Positions 34,933-43,796 are shown, numbered from the stretch's first letter. The stretch: 64,000 nt of DNA from Lachnoclostridium sp. UBA903 (GCA_002294045.1 DBEP01000065.1:1-64000); one strand, 5' to 3'. Notes: a model not told the origin generated them from the sequence alone. Made by a program: numbers and translations.

Positions 34933-35952
34933 CTAATTAATTTTAACAACTACTTTAAGGTAATCACTGGGATTTTCTATCATATCCCGGATTACGTTTT
35001 CGGTTTCTGCCAGCTCAATAGTCTTTGTAATCATTTTATCTACGGGTACCATGCCGGAATAAATCAATTCAATTGATTCCGGGAATTTATTTGCAGAGTT
35101 TCTGGAAGGATAGATATCGATTTCTTTCTGGGTACAGCGTACCGTATTAATGGTAACCGGCTGTTTCGGCCATCCGACCAATGAGATACGGCCGCCATGA
35201 CACACATAATTATGCATTTCCGCAAGGATTACAGGTGCTCCGGTACAATCTATCATCGCCTCCGGCAGTTTTCCGGCCGTTACTTCCCGGAGGTATGCTG
35301 CAATCTCTCCGTCTTCCGAATTAAACGTATAGGGTATTCCAATTTCCTTTGCAAAATCAAGCCGTTTCTGCAATACATCTACTAAAATAGGAACCGCACC
35401 ATAACTCAGGCATGCAAAGGCTGCCATTAAACCAATGGTACCGGCCCCGAATATAACAACTTTCTCACCTTTGGTAACTTTTGCCCTGGTCGCTCCATGG
35501 AGCCCAATTGTCAGCGGTTCGATACAAGCAGCTTTTACGGCATCCAGACCATCCGGTAATTTATGAATCAATTGCACCGGATGTGATATATATTCAACCA
35601 TCATCCCGTCTGTATGTACGCCCCGTACACGCAGATTCGCACAGTTATTATAACGGCCTGATTTACACATATGGCAGGTAAAATCAGGAACATAGGGTTC
35701 CAATGCCACCCTGTCTCCCGCTTTCAGGTTTTTTTCATTTGCTCCGATTTCTATGATTGTGCCAATTCCTTCATGACCGATGCCTTTTATAGGATATTTC
35801 ATAGTTGGATTACTTCCGCGGTATGCCGTTACATCCGAACCGCAGATACCGCAGGTCTCCATTTTTATGACGGCATGGCCCCCGGTCAGTTCCGGTTCTG
35901 CAATCTCCTCAATCATCAGTTTTCCTGGTTCCTGTATTGTTAAAGTTTTCAT
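34933..35952 (-). CDS. Zinc-dependent MDR dehydrogenase (polyol/threonine dehydrogenase type)
   Basis: A 339-residue medium-chain dehydrogenase. Catalytic zinc ligands are Cys37 (CGICGSD), His60 and Glu61 (GIGHEG). The structural zinc loop reads Asp90, Cys93, Cys96, Cys104, so the first ligand is Asp rather than Cys. The nucleotide-binding Rossmann motif is IFGAGTIGLMA (about residues 165-175). Relatives oxidise sorbitol, galactitol 1-phosphate or threonine. It sits between the SDR and aldolase genes in one operon, suggesting oxidation of an imported polyol or sugar to a ketose that is later cleaved. Confidence 0.88.
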   Translation of the reverse strand: MKTLTIQEPGKLMIEEIAEPELTGGHAVIKMETCGICGSDVTAYRGSNPTMKYPIKGIGHEGIGTIIEIGANEKNLKAGDRVALEPYVPDFTCHMCKSGRYNNCANLRVRGVHTDGMMVEYISHPVQLIHKLPDGLDAVKAACIEPLTIGLHGATRAKVTKGEKVVIFGAGTIGLMAAFACLSYGAVPILVDVLQKRLDFAKEIGIPYTFNSEDGEIAAYLREVTAGKLPEAMIDCTGAPVILAEMHNYVCHGGRISLVGWPKQPVTINTVRCTQKEIDIYPSRNSANKFPESIELIYSGMVPVDKMITKTIELAETENVIRDMIENPSDYLKVVVKIN

Positions 35953-36008
35953 TTTAACACCTATTGCATATCACATCTGCTTACAGATATGATACTGCCG
36001 AAAATAAA

Positions 36009-36065
36009 AGGTTGAAAGAATCCATATCCGGCAGACCTTTCTAAATTTAAATTTTCTTTCAACCT
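36009..36065. repeat. Intercistronic hairpin
   Basis: Perfect 12-bp arms AGGTTGAAAGAA (36009-36020) and TTCTTTCAACCT (36054-36065) lie between the SDR and MDR genes. The same AGGTTGAAAGAATC appears at 42867, upstream of the ferredoxin gene, again with a returning arm (CTTTCAGCC). It may process or stabilise the mRNA. Confidence 0.5.
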
Positions 36066-36079
36066 AACCTCCGTTCGCA

Positions 36080-36877
36080 CTATTCCTCCGTATCATTTTC
36101 TCGAATAAAGTCCAATGCATCCGGCATAATACCCATGCTCCATCCACCGTCAGCAAATATTACCTGGCCGACAATATAATCTGATTCCCCGCAGCACAGG
36201 AAGCAAGCCAAATTAGCTATCTCCTCCACCTTTCCGAAACGTCCGATAGGTGATACCGATAAAATTTTATCCTGGTCCAAAATTCCGCTCTTTAATGGTT
36301 TCTCAACCATTTCCGTACGAATCCATCCCGGTGCTATGGCATTAACCTTAATATTATATATGGCCCATTCCGCGCCCAGCTGCTTAGTCAGAAGATTAAC
36401 AGCACCTTTCGTTATACCGTAAGGGGTTCTGCCCACATTAATCATCCTGCTGTTGCCTGATGAGATATTAACAATACTGCCGCCGCCCTGTCTGCGCATA
36501 TATTTTCCCACTGCCTGACAGCAGAACAGGGGCGCCTTCATATTAATATCAATAACCTCATCCAGTACTTCTTCCGTCAGCTTCAAGGTAGGAACCGGGC
36601 GGGCAATTCCGGCACAATTAACCAGTATATCGATATGCCCGTATTTATCATAGATTTCATCAGCCATGGTAAATATATCCTCCCGCTTACGCAGGTCTAT
36701 TTTATAATAATCACTGTTTTCACCCAGTTTGCTTTTTATCGTCTCACCGTCGTCCAGTATATCGGCAACGATTACCTTTGCGCCTTCGGCAATAAATTTG
36801 CCGGCTATTCCAAAGCCAATACCTCTGCCGCCGCCTGTAACTACAGCTACCTTATCTTTTAAACGTTCACCATTCAT
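36080..36877 (-). CDS. SDR family oxidoreductase
   Basis: A 265-residue classical short-chain dehydrogenase. The cofactor motif TGGGRGIG is at residues 14-21, NCAG at 88-91, the catalytic Ser in NISSGNS (about 140) and Tyr153/Lys157 in YGITK. Asp39 after the second strand suggests NAD+ preference. The ATG at 36877 has GGGAGG upstream; a longer frame starting at 37048 would overlap the ATPase gene and adds no homologous sequence. It sits between the ABC transporter and the MDR gene in the operon. Confidence 0.9.
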   Translation of the reverse strand: MNGERLKDKVAVVTGGGRGIGFGIAGKFIAEGAKVIVADILDDGETIKSKLGENSDYYKIDLRKREDIFTMADEIYDKYGHIDILVNCAGIARPVPTLKLTEEVLDEVIDINMKAPLFCCQAVGKYMRRQGGGSIVNISSGNSRMINVGRTPYGITKGAVNLLTKQLGAEWAIYNIKVNAIAPGWIRTEMVEKPLKSGILDQDKILSVSPIGRFGKVEEIANLACFLCCGESDYIVGQVIFADGGWSMGIMPDALDFIRENDTEE

Positions 36878-36962
36878 AATTGCCTCCCATTCCGCCGCAT
36901 TGCGGCACAAGCCTGTAAATGCAGTTTTACTTTCACACCATCCTTTTGTTATCCGATTACTT

Positions 36963-37721
36963 TTACCACCACTTAATCTTATCCGTAATGTAATTACGGT
37001 ACTCAATAAATTTCGGATCCGCGATATTTCTCGGATGGGGCAGGTCAATGATAACTTCTTCCTTTATGGTAGCCGGTTTATTACTTAAAATGATAACCTT
37101 TTCCGCCAGATAAACGGCTTCTTCTATATTATGGGTAATAAATACAACGGTACTTCCAAGTTCTTTCCAAAGACGGATTACTTCATCCTCCAGATAGAAA
37201 CGAACCTTAACATCCATCTGCCCATAAGGTTCGTCCATCAAAAGGAGATCCGGCTGCATTGCAAAAGAACGGCCGATGATAACCCTTTGTTCCGCACTTA
37301 CCGACATATCCCCCGGATATGCCTTCCGGCTTTCCTGGAGCCCCATTAAGTCCAGTATCTGATTTACTCTGCGATTTATTTCATCCTTAGGCAGCTTCTT
37401 TATCTTTAAACCATATGCAATATTTTCTTCTACCGTCAGCCATGGAAGTGACGAAGGTTCCTGGAACACAAAAGATACATTATGTTTTCTGGGATCGGCT
37501 GATTCTCCGTCTATATATAAATCGCCTTCACTGGGTTCATGGATACGTGTCAGGCAGTTCAAGAATGTGGTTTTACCGCATCCCGTAGGGCCTACGACAC
37601 ACACAAACTCATTTTTCTTTATATTAAAGTTCATATGATCCAAAACCAGCAGATCGCCGAATCTTTTCGTCAGATTTTTTACTTCTACTTTTATCGGTCT
37701 GTTATTGTTGTTTTCAACCAT
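36963..37721 (-). CDS. NitT/TauT-family ABC ATPase with degenerate signature
   Basis: A 252-residue ATPase of the SsuB/TauB group. Walker A GPTGCGKTT (44-52), the Q-loop FVFQEP and Walker B LLLMDEP are intact. The ABC signature, normally LSGGM/Q, reads MSVSAEQ (139-145), so this subunit's signature half-site is probably impaired. The ATG at 37721 is placed 5 bases after GGAGG; an ATG at 37733 precedes that ribosome site. A second, canonical ATPase gene lies just upstream, suggesting a heterodimeric ATPase pair. Confidence 0.85.
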   Translation of the reverse strand: MVENNNNRPIKVEVKNLTKRFGDLLVLDHMNFNIKKNEFVCVVGPTGCGKTTFLNCLTRIHEPSEGDLYIDGESADPRKHNVSFVFQEPSSLPWLTVEENIAYGLKIKKLPKDEINRRVNQILDLMGLQESRKAYPGDMSVSAEQRVIIGRSFAMQPDLLLMDEPYGQMDVKVRFYLEDEVIRLWKELGSTVVFITHNIEEAVYLAEKVIILSNKPATIKEEVIIDLPHPRNIADPKFIEYRNYITDKIKWW

Positions 37722-37819
37722 TTTTTCCTCCATTCCTGCGCATGTTTACTGCGTATATTCCGTTTGTGCCACGGATTACACAGGCACAAACTCCGTGAAA
37801 TCTTTTCTCTTCCGGGTAA

Positions 37820-38581
37820 TCAGATTGAAAGATCCGTATTATCGGAAATCCTGGCACGTAATTCTAAAAATTCCTTACTGACCATATTTCTTGGCCTCGG
37901 CAGGTCAATTGGATACACCTCTTTTACCTTGGCAGGACAATCACTGAGCAAAACAATTCTTGTGCCAAGATAACAAGCTTCTTCAATATTATTTGTGACA
38001 TAAATAAAAGTACGTTTTTCCTGCTCCCAGATACGGAGTACCTCATTCTGCATGGCATACCTGGTTTGGGCATCCAAGGCGCCGAACGGTTCGTCCATAA
38101 TCAGTACCTTGGGATCATTTGCATATGCCCTGGCAATTCCCACACGCTGTTTCATACCGCCGGAAAGAGCCTTGGGATAGGCCTTTTCAAAGCCCTGCAG
38201 CCCTACAAGATCAATATACTTCTGGCAGATATTTTCTCTTTCTTTCTTAGGCATATGTTTAAATTTTAATCCAAGTTCAACATTCTGCATGACGGTTTTA
38301 AAAGGCATTAATGCTATCTTTTGAAATACCATGCCAACCTCCGGATTAACAGTATTGATTTCTTTTCCGTCATAAATTACAGTTCCGCCTGTTTTATTCT
38401 CCAACCCGGCGATAATATTCAATAAAACCGTCTTACCGCATCGGCCCGGTCCCAACAAGACCAGAAATTCACCGTCGTACACATCAAAGCTAACATCTTC
38501 AATCGCTGTAAGATATCCGTCTTTACTATAAAATGTTTTTGTTACATTCTTTATTTCCATTTTTCTTTTCAGTTGTTCCAT
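37820..38581 (-). CDS. NitT/TauT-family ABC ATPase, canonical
   Basis: A 253-residue ATPase. Walker A reads GPGRCGKT, where most relatives have GPSGCGKS. The signature LSGGMKQRVGIARA and Walker B VLIMDEPFGALD are canonical. The ATG at 38581, with AAAGGTGG upstream, overlaps the end of the permease gene by 13 bases; an earlier frame start would lie deep inside the permease. It likely pairs with the degenerate ATPase encoded next. Confidence 0.88.
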   Translation of the reverse strand: MEQLKRKMEIKNVTKTFYSKDGYLTAIEDVSFDVYDGEFLVLLGPGRCGKTVLLNIIAGLENKTGGTVIYDGKEINTVNPEVGMVFQKIALMPFKTVMQNVELGLKFKHMPKKERENICQKYIDLVGLQGFEKAYPKALSGGMKQRVGIARAYANDPKVLIMDEPFGALDAQTRYAMQNEVLRIWEQEKRTFIYVTNNIEEACYLGTRIVLLSDCPAKVKEVYPIDLPRPRNMVSKEFLELRARISDNTDLSI

Positions 38582-39357
38582 GGACAAACCACCTTTTCCA
38601 GTTTTGCTAATACAACCGATAAAATTGCACCAACAATTGCAATAGTAATAACAGCCACCAATACCAGTGCCATGTCTCCGCCCTGCCATCCTTTTGTAAC
38701 CATCGCTCCCAAACCTGCGGTTGCCGCCAGCATTTCTGCAGCCAAAACGGTAGTCCAGCCTGAACTGACCGAAGTACGGACTCCGGCAAAAATGGATGGT
38801 AACGCAGTCGGTATGACAATCTGAGTAAGTATCTGCCAGTTGTTTCCGCCAAATACTTTACCAACATCGACATTAATTTTCTCTACCATTTGTATTCCTG
38901 TCGCCGTATTAATTACCAGAGGAACAAATGTACCGATAAACACCAGTAAAACCTTTGGCAATTCCCCGATACCAAACCACATAATGATAATCGGTATCCA
39001 TGCAATCGGCGGGATGGGACGGATCATTTCGAATACGGAGCCAAATAATGCACGGCATGATTTATTCCAGCCAATTAAAATTCCGAAAGAGATACCAAAT
39101 ACCCAGGCAACAATCAGGGCGGTCAGTACGCGCCTTAAACTTGCCCAGGCATGTCCTAACAGATTAATCCTGCCGATGGGTTTCGTAAAAGTCCTGATAA
39201 AACGCTCCCAGACATCCGCAGGCCCCGGCATAAGCTCCGGGTGCAGCGCCGAGAAGGTAACCCAGGCAATAACAACCAATAAGACAGACAATACGGGAAG
39301 TATCCAATATAAAATTTTATCTATCTTCTTCTTTCTCTCTCTAGCAATCTGATCCAC
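38569..39357 (-). CDS. NitT/TauT-family ABC permease 2
   Basis: A 262-residue SsuC/TauC-type membrane protein with about six hydrophobic segments and the family stretch FEMIRPIPPIAWIPIIIMWFG split around residues 110-135. The GTG start has GGAGG 8 bases upstream. It forms a second channel subunit beside the related permease encoded 15 bases upstream. Confidence 0.9.
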   Translation of the reverse strand: MDQIARERKKKIDKILYWILPVLSVLLVVIAWVTFSALHPELMPGPADVWERFIRTFTKPIGRINLLGHAWASLRRVLTALIVAWVFGISFGILIGWNKSCRALFGSVFEMIRPIPPIAWIPIIIMWFGIGELPKVLLVFIGTFVPLVINTATGIQMVEKINVDVGKVFGGNNWQILTQIVIPTALPSIFAGVRTSVSSGWTTVLAAEMLAATAGLGAMVTKGWQGGDMALVLVAVITIAIVGAILSVVLAKLEKVVCPWNN

Positions 39358-39372
39358 AGTTTCTTCCTCCTT

Positions 39373-40209
39373 CTAACGTCTGTGCTTTTGCCATTTCATC
39401 AATTTTCCCTCCGCAAAAGAGAGTAATGCAGAAAGCAATGCCCCAATAATACCGATTACCACCATACCCACAATTACAATATCCGGGCGGGCAACCGAAC
39501 GGCCAATCTGAATCATATATCCAAGTCCGGCACTGGCTGCCAGCATTTCAGCCGCAACCAACGTCGACCATGAATTTCCCAGGGCTACCCGGATACCGGC
39601 AAAGGTCATCGGCAGGGCCGACTGGATACCAACCTTATAAAATATTTCAAAATTTGATGCTCCAAACGTTTTCGAAACATTTATCAGCGTCTGGTTTGTA
39701 AGCTTAATACCTGTGTAAGAGTTGATAACGCAGGGAACAAAGGTTGTGAAAAAGATTATCATGGCTTTTGCTTGCAGACCGATACCCATCCATACTACAA
39801 TAAGAGGTATCCAGGCAATCGGCGGGATAGGGCGGATTAATTCAAAAATCGGACGGATAAAACGATCTGCTTTTTTCCACCATCCCATAACTAATCCTAA
39901 GGGAATTCCGATGACAATTGCAGTAAAGAAACCGGTTAATGCAACCTTAAGGCTTGCAAGAATATTAACTATTAAGATATTGCCGTCCGGCTGTCCGTTA
40001 TAAGTTTTATAAATCAGGGTTTTAAAAATTGTAGAGGGTGCCGGCAGCCTTGCAGAGTCCACTACCCCGCTTACAACTGCTAATTGCCAGATACCAAGGA
40101 ATCCAATCACACCTGCCATTTGAAGCAGCATATATTTAAGAGTGTCTTTTTTTTGGTTCTTCTGGTACTCCCTCAGGCCTTTTTCAATACTTTCCTTAGA
40201 CACGGCCAC
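39373..40209 (-). CDS. NitT/TauT-family ABC permease 1
   Basis: A 278-residue SsuC/TauC-type membrane protein with about six hydrophobic segments and the motif ELIRPIPPIAWIPLIVVWMG. I place the start at a GTG (40207-40209), which has AAGGAG ten bases upstream; the longer frame from 40272 would translate through that ribosome site. It is similar to, but clearly distinct from, permease 2, so the channel is likely a heterodimer. Confidence 0.88.
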   Translation of the reverse strand: MAVSKESIEKGLREYQKNQKKDTLKYMLLQMAGVIGFLGIWQLAVVSGVVDSARLPAPSTIFKTLIYKTYNGQPDGNILIVNILASLKVALTGFFTAIVIGIPLGLVMGWWKKADRFIRPIFELIRPIPPIAWIPLIVVWMGIGLQAKAMIIFFTTFVPCVINSYTGIKLTNQTLINVSKTFGASNFEIFYKVGIQSALPMTFAGIRVALGNSWSTLVAAEMLAASAGLGYMIQIGRSVARPDIVIVGMVVIGIIGALLSALLSFAEGKLMKWQKHRR

Positions 40210-40355
40210 TATAGTCCAACTCCTTTTATTTATTATTTTTATTTCGTATGCCGCAAAACCGGCAGCTGCCATCAGCAGGTATCCATAATTATAACAGCAG
40301 CTGCCGGTCCTTTCTGTTCCCTTACGACTACGGGAATCAACAAAACTTTAATACA

Positions 40356-41483
40356 TTATTCTGCATTTAATTCAGCATAAACGTCATCGATTAATTTAGT
40401 ATCCATATGATTGAGGAATAATTGATCATCTCCCTCATTATAATTTCCGTATTCGATGAAGAAATTTAATACATCGATCAGTTTGCCTTCCATAACGGAA
40501 TATTCGGCTCCTTCCGCTTTATCATGCATCATGTCATAAACCGTATTAAAACTATAGTATGGGTCCTGTCCCAAGTATAGCGTTGCTACTTCAGGGCTTA
40601 AGTTAATACCGCATTCCTGATTGAAGTCACTGCAAAGATCTGCTGCTTCTTCTTTATTCTTATTCATCCAGTCAATTGTTTCAAAATAAACTTTCATGAA
40701 AATCTTCATGGCTTCATATTTTTCCGGGTCTGAATAACTGTTTTTGTTTGCCATAAAGTTACACATAAGTCCCGTATCAGCCAAATTACCGCTGGAAGCC
40801 AAGACATAATTGTCTTTATCCTCAGCAAAGCTGATGGCACCGGTTACAACGGCCGCATCACCCTGTCCGGCCAGAAATGCACTGTTTGCAGTAGGCGAAT
40901 CCATTGCTACGAATTCAATGTCATCCAGCGTCAATCCAAAACCACCTAAAGTTTTTAATAACAAATACTGTAATACATTACCGGAAGTACAAAGGACCTG
41001 GGCTTCCTTCCATGACTCTGCATCGCCTACAATAGAAGCATTGACCGTATTATTTCCAACTCCTGCTGCCGCAATGTCAGAATCCTCACGAACCCAGATG
41101 GTCTGAGTTCCGTTATCTGAATTGGATGCTCCGACTAAAATTGCATCATATCCGATGGCGCCGGACAGAACACCGCCCACTCCGGTAGCACCAATATCCC
41201 AGGAATTGGAGCTGAGTGCTTCCATCTGAACCGGTCCGTTATCAAATAAAACTTCATTAATCTTTAATCCTGCTTCATCAAAGAAACCTTTCTCTCTTGC
41301 TATATACACAGGTGTGTAGTTAATGCTGCCGTTAATACCTGATACGGTTAATTCATACGTCTTTTTGCTGTCACTCGTTTCTGTATTCTTGTCCTTGTTT
41401 GTTTCTGTCTTTTGACCGCATGCAGTAAGAACACCCATAATCATAACTGCAGTAAGACATGCTAAAATAATTTTTTTTGCCAT
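40356..41483 (-). CDS. NitT/TauT-family substrate-binding lipoprotein
   Basis: A 375-residue SsuA/TauA/NMT1-type binding protein. The signal peptide ends in a lipobox with Cys22 (GVLTACGQK). The mature part begins with the family pattern VSGINGSINYTPVYIAREKG, which forms the ligand-facing loop. GGAGG lies 9 bases before the ATG. Known members bind sulfonates, taurine, nitrate or pyrimidine precursors. Here the operon encodes sugar-type enzymes, so the ligand may be a small carbohydrate or its sulfonate analogue. It is the first gene of the operon. Confidence 0.88.
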   Translation of the reverse strand: MAKKIILACLTAVMIMGVLTACGQKTETNKDKNTETSDSKKTYELTVSGINGSINYTPVYIAREKGFFDEAGLKINEVLFDNGPVQMEALSSNSWDIGATGVGGVLSGAIGYDAILVGASNSDNGTQTIWVREDSDIAAAGVGNNTVNASIVGDAESWKEAQVLCTSGNVLQYLLLKTLGGFGLTLDDIEFVAMDSPTANSAFLAGQGDAAVVTGAISFAEDKDNYVLASSGNLADTGLMCNFMANKNSYSDPEKYEAMKIFMKVYFETIDWMNKNKEEAADLCSDFNQECGINLSPEVATLYLGQDPYYSFNTVYDMMHDKAEGAEYSVMEGKLIDVLNFFIEYGNYNEGDDQLFLNHMDTKLIDDVYAELNAE

Positions 41484-42067
41484 CACTTACTTCCTCCTCT
41501 TGAATATACACTCGTGTTTACATTTCTAAAATAAAATGCATTTTGCTGACCATTAATTATGTATTGCGTTTCAGTTTTATAACTAATTACCAATAGAATA
41601 ACGCTTTACTAATACAGGCAAAATGCTACTTTATCCGAATGTTTACAAAATTTATTTGCACACTTATACTAACTCCTATTTGTAAAAATGTCAATACCTA
41701 TTATAAAATAGTTTAATATTGTTATTTTTTACAACATTCGACAGTAAAAATCGTGAAATTCATCCATTCCATCCTATACTTGTATTTTGTTTATATCTAC
41801 ACAAACGTTTGCACAAAAATATATCATATGTACGGTTTTATATTGTATAATAAAACTATGCCGCTAAAATGACATTTAATTAATCTTATACCCATTGGTA
41901 ATCACATCTTGCAATTGTAATAACCAATATTTTAAACTTATCATTCAATTTATTAAGAATATCTTCGCTTAAATGCCTTTGGGTTTCACTTCTGCTTTTA
42001 TATTGCTGGTATATTGATTTTTACGACACAGTAACTTTATGACTATCATACTTTGGGAGGAATTGAA
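41484..42067. other. Divergent regulatory region
   Basis: This AT-rich spacer separates the transporter operon (minus) from the CBM9-like gene (plus). It holds the LacI-type palindrome at 41802-41811 and, on the plus strand, a TATAAT at 41846-41851 with a weak -35. I see no clear promoter on the minus strand. Confidence 0.45.
41802..41811. promoter_or_regulatory. Candidate LacI-family operator
   Basis: CAAACGTTTG is a perfect palindrome with the central CG typical of LacI-family operators. It lies between two divergent transcription units and may be bound by the regulator encoded at 32771-33784. Confidence 0.5.
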
Positions 42068-42685
42068 ATGTGTTATGAAATACGCATTATTCAGGATAAG
42101 ACAAAATTGACTGACTGCCCTGTTTTTTATGTAGATAAATATAACTGGGGCGGAGATTATCGTCCTGTAACCTATGGAAAAATGGCTTATATAAAAGGGT
42201 ACGGCTTTATCATACAAATGACCTGCGAGGAGAAAGACCCACTGCGCATCTATACGAAAGATGAAGATCCGGTTTATCTTGACAGCGCCATGGAAGCTTT
42301 TATCGAATTTGCTCCCGATACAATGAAAGGTACTTACGTAAATATTGAAATGAATGCCAACGGAGCCATGCTTAACCGTTATGGCCAGGTACCCCCGGGA
42401 AGAAAAGTATTCACTGCATTTACTAACGCCTCCTGCACCTGTGAGGCCCGTATTGGTGAAAACTCCTGGACTGTGGAAGCAGCCATCCCGCTGGAGTATG
42501 TAAAAGATCTGTTCCACAGAGATACCTTTGAACCGGGGGACAGAATCCGCTGCAATTTCTATAAACTATGTGCAAAGGAAATCCCCGCACAGCACTACGG
42601 AAGTTATACTGTAATAAACAATCCGGCCTGGAACTTCCATATGCCGGAATTTTTTGCCGATGCTGTAATTGTTCAGGCTCAATAG
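42068..42685 (+). CDS. CBM9-like carbohydrate-binding protein
   Basis: A 205-residue single-domain protein resembling the carbohydrate-binding family 9-like group (DUF1083-type), with the Trp- and Asp-rich pattern FIEFAPDTMKGTYVNIEMN and WTVEAAIPLEYV. No signal peptide or membrane segment is present, so it seems cytoplasmic, unlike CBM9 modules of secreted xylanases. The ATG at 42068 has GGGAGG seven to eight bases upstream. It is divergent from the NitT/TauT-type operon and may share its regulation. Function is unknown. Confidence 0.72.
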   Translation: MCYEIRIIQDKTKLTDCPVFYVDKYNWGGDYRPVTYGKMAYIKGYGFIIQMTCEEKDPLRIYTKDEDPVYLDSAMEAFIEFAPDTMKGTYVNIEMNANGAMLNRYGQVPPGRKVFTAFTNASCTCEARIGENSWTVEAAIPLEYVKDLFHRDTFEPGDRIRCNFYKLCAKEIPAQHYGSYTVINNPAWNFHMPEFFADAVIVQAQ

Positions 42686-42928
42686 ATAAATTCAGGTCCG
42701 TCGGACCTTTCTTCATATTGCTCTTATCTTTATCTTTCTCCCCGAAACAGGCCTAATTATAATCTAGCTTTTTCATATTTGTTGCAAATGCAACTGATTT
42801 AGCCGGGATTTTATTATAAGATATGTTACGTAAGTAATAGACCTGTTAAAATAATATAAAAATTAAGGTTGAAAGAATCTCACTTTCAGCCTCATGCGCA
42901 TAAAGCGTGCGCAGGAATGGGGGAAACT

Positions 42929-43633
42929 ATGATAAGAAAAATTATAACCATCAATAAAAAGCTTTGTAACGGCTGCGGCTTATGTGTGGACGCCTGTCAT
43001 GAAGGGGCTATCGGATTAGTAAATAATAAAGCAGAACTCCTTCGGGATGATTACTGCGACGGTCTAGGCGACTGCCTTCCCGTCTGTCCTGTAAATGCAA
43101 TTACTTTTGAAGAAAGAGAAGCCCTGGAATATGACGAAGCAGAGGTGAAAAAGAATATGGAGAAAAAGAAAGAAGTTCCGCATTTCTCCGGCTGTCCGGG
43201 AGCACAGTCCAGAAGGATTAACCGGATTCCTGTAAGGCCTGACATTATTCCGGCTGAGGCACCTGGCTCCATGTTAAATCAGTGGCCCATTCAAATCAAA
43301 CTGGTACCCGTTAACGCACCATATTTTGATAATGCCGGTCTTCTTATTGCAGCCGACTGCACAGCCTTCGCCTACGGTAATTTCCATAGTGAATTTATGA
43401 AAAATAAAATTACGTTAATCGGCTGTCCCAAACTGGATGAAGGAGATTATTCCGAAAAATTAACCGAAATATTTATGTATAACGACATTAAAAGTATTAC
43501 TATTGTCCGGATGATCGTTCCCTGCTGCGGCGGAATTGTAAACGCAGCTAAAACTGCCCTGATTAACAGCGGCAAAATGATACCCTGGCAGGTAGTTACC
43601 ATATCTACGGATGGTACCATCGTTGACACGTAA
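42929..43633 (+). CDS. 4Fe-4S ferredoxin-domain protein
   Basis: A 234-residue protein. The N-terminal ferredoxin domain has a first cluster set Cys13, Cys16, Cys19, Cys23. The second set is CDGLGDCLPVCP with Leu in place of the second Cys (Cys43, Cys49, Cys53), a variant seen in clostridial relatives that could hold a three-iron cluster. The C-terminal 130 residues contain further conserved Cys (ADCTAFAYG, GCPKLDEGDY, PCCGG). GGGGG lies 5 bases before the ATG. The role is electron transfer or redox sensing; partners are unknown. Confidence 0.8.
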   Translation: MIRKIITINKKLCNGCGLCVDACHEGAIGLVNNKAELLRDDYCDGLGDCLPVCPVNAITFEEREALEYDEAEVKKNMEKKKEVPHFSGCPGAQSRRINRIPVRPDIIPAEAPGSMLNQWPIQIKLVPVNAPYFDNAGLLIAADCTAFAYGNFHSEFMKNKITLIGCPKLDEGDYSEKLTEIFMYNDIKSITIVRMIVPCCGGIVNAAKTALINSGKMIPWQVVTISTDGTIVDT

Positions 43634-43676
43634 TAAAAAAAAGTACCATTCATAAATTTTCTTTGAATCTGAAGGT

Positions 43677-43745
43677 GGCCAGAACCGGCGTACTAATCGA
43701 ATTGCAGTCTTGAATAACAATACGATTAGTACGCCGGTCCTGACC
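43677..43745 (-). repeat. Long strand-biased hairpin
   Basis: Two 23-base arms (43677-43699 and 43723-43745) share the perfect core CCGGCGTACTAATCG. The two differences in the outer part would be C-A mismatches in plus-strand RNA but G-U pairs in minus-strand RNA. It therefore folds best when read downstream of the CAP-protein gene, although no long T run follows. Confidence 0.6.
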
Positions 43746-43770
43746 CTTTATTCAGGTATCATTCCATCCG

Positions 43771-43796
43771 GTGCAAGTATTTTTAGCACACTCTAG
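43771..43796 (+). repeat. Repeat family C, right arm
   Basis: GTGCAAGTATTTTTAGCACA followed by CTCTAG matches the family C right arm. Its CTAG contains the complement of the CAP-protein stop codon. Confidence 0.55.

Noticed and set aside
36878..37048. N-terminal extension of the SDR gene
   Set aside because: It overlaps the ATPase gene and adds 57 residues with no Rossmann-fold features, while a good ribosome site precedes the ATG at 36877.
38582..38689. N-terminal extension of the second NitT/TauT ATPase
   Set aside because: It is a shadow of the permease gene and is Cys/Tyr-rich, unlike any ABC ATPase.
38840..39352. 170-codon plus-strand frame
   Set aside because: It lies opposite the permease gene and follows its codon pattern; a shadow frame.
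31565..41483. Firm assignment as a sulfoglycolysis operon
   Set aside because: The TauT-type importer and aldolase are suggestive, but no sulfoquinovosidase or known sulfo-sugar enzyme signature is present.
41969..42517. 182-codon minus-strand frame
   Set aside because: It lies opposite the CBM9-like gene, which has a ribosome site and family features.
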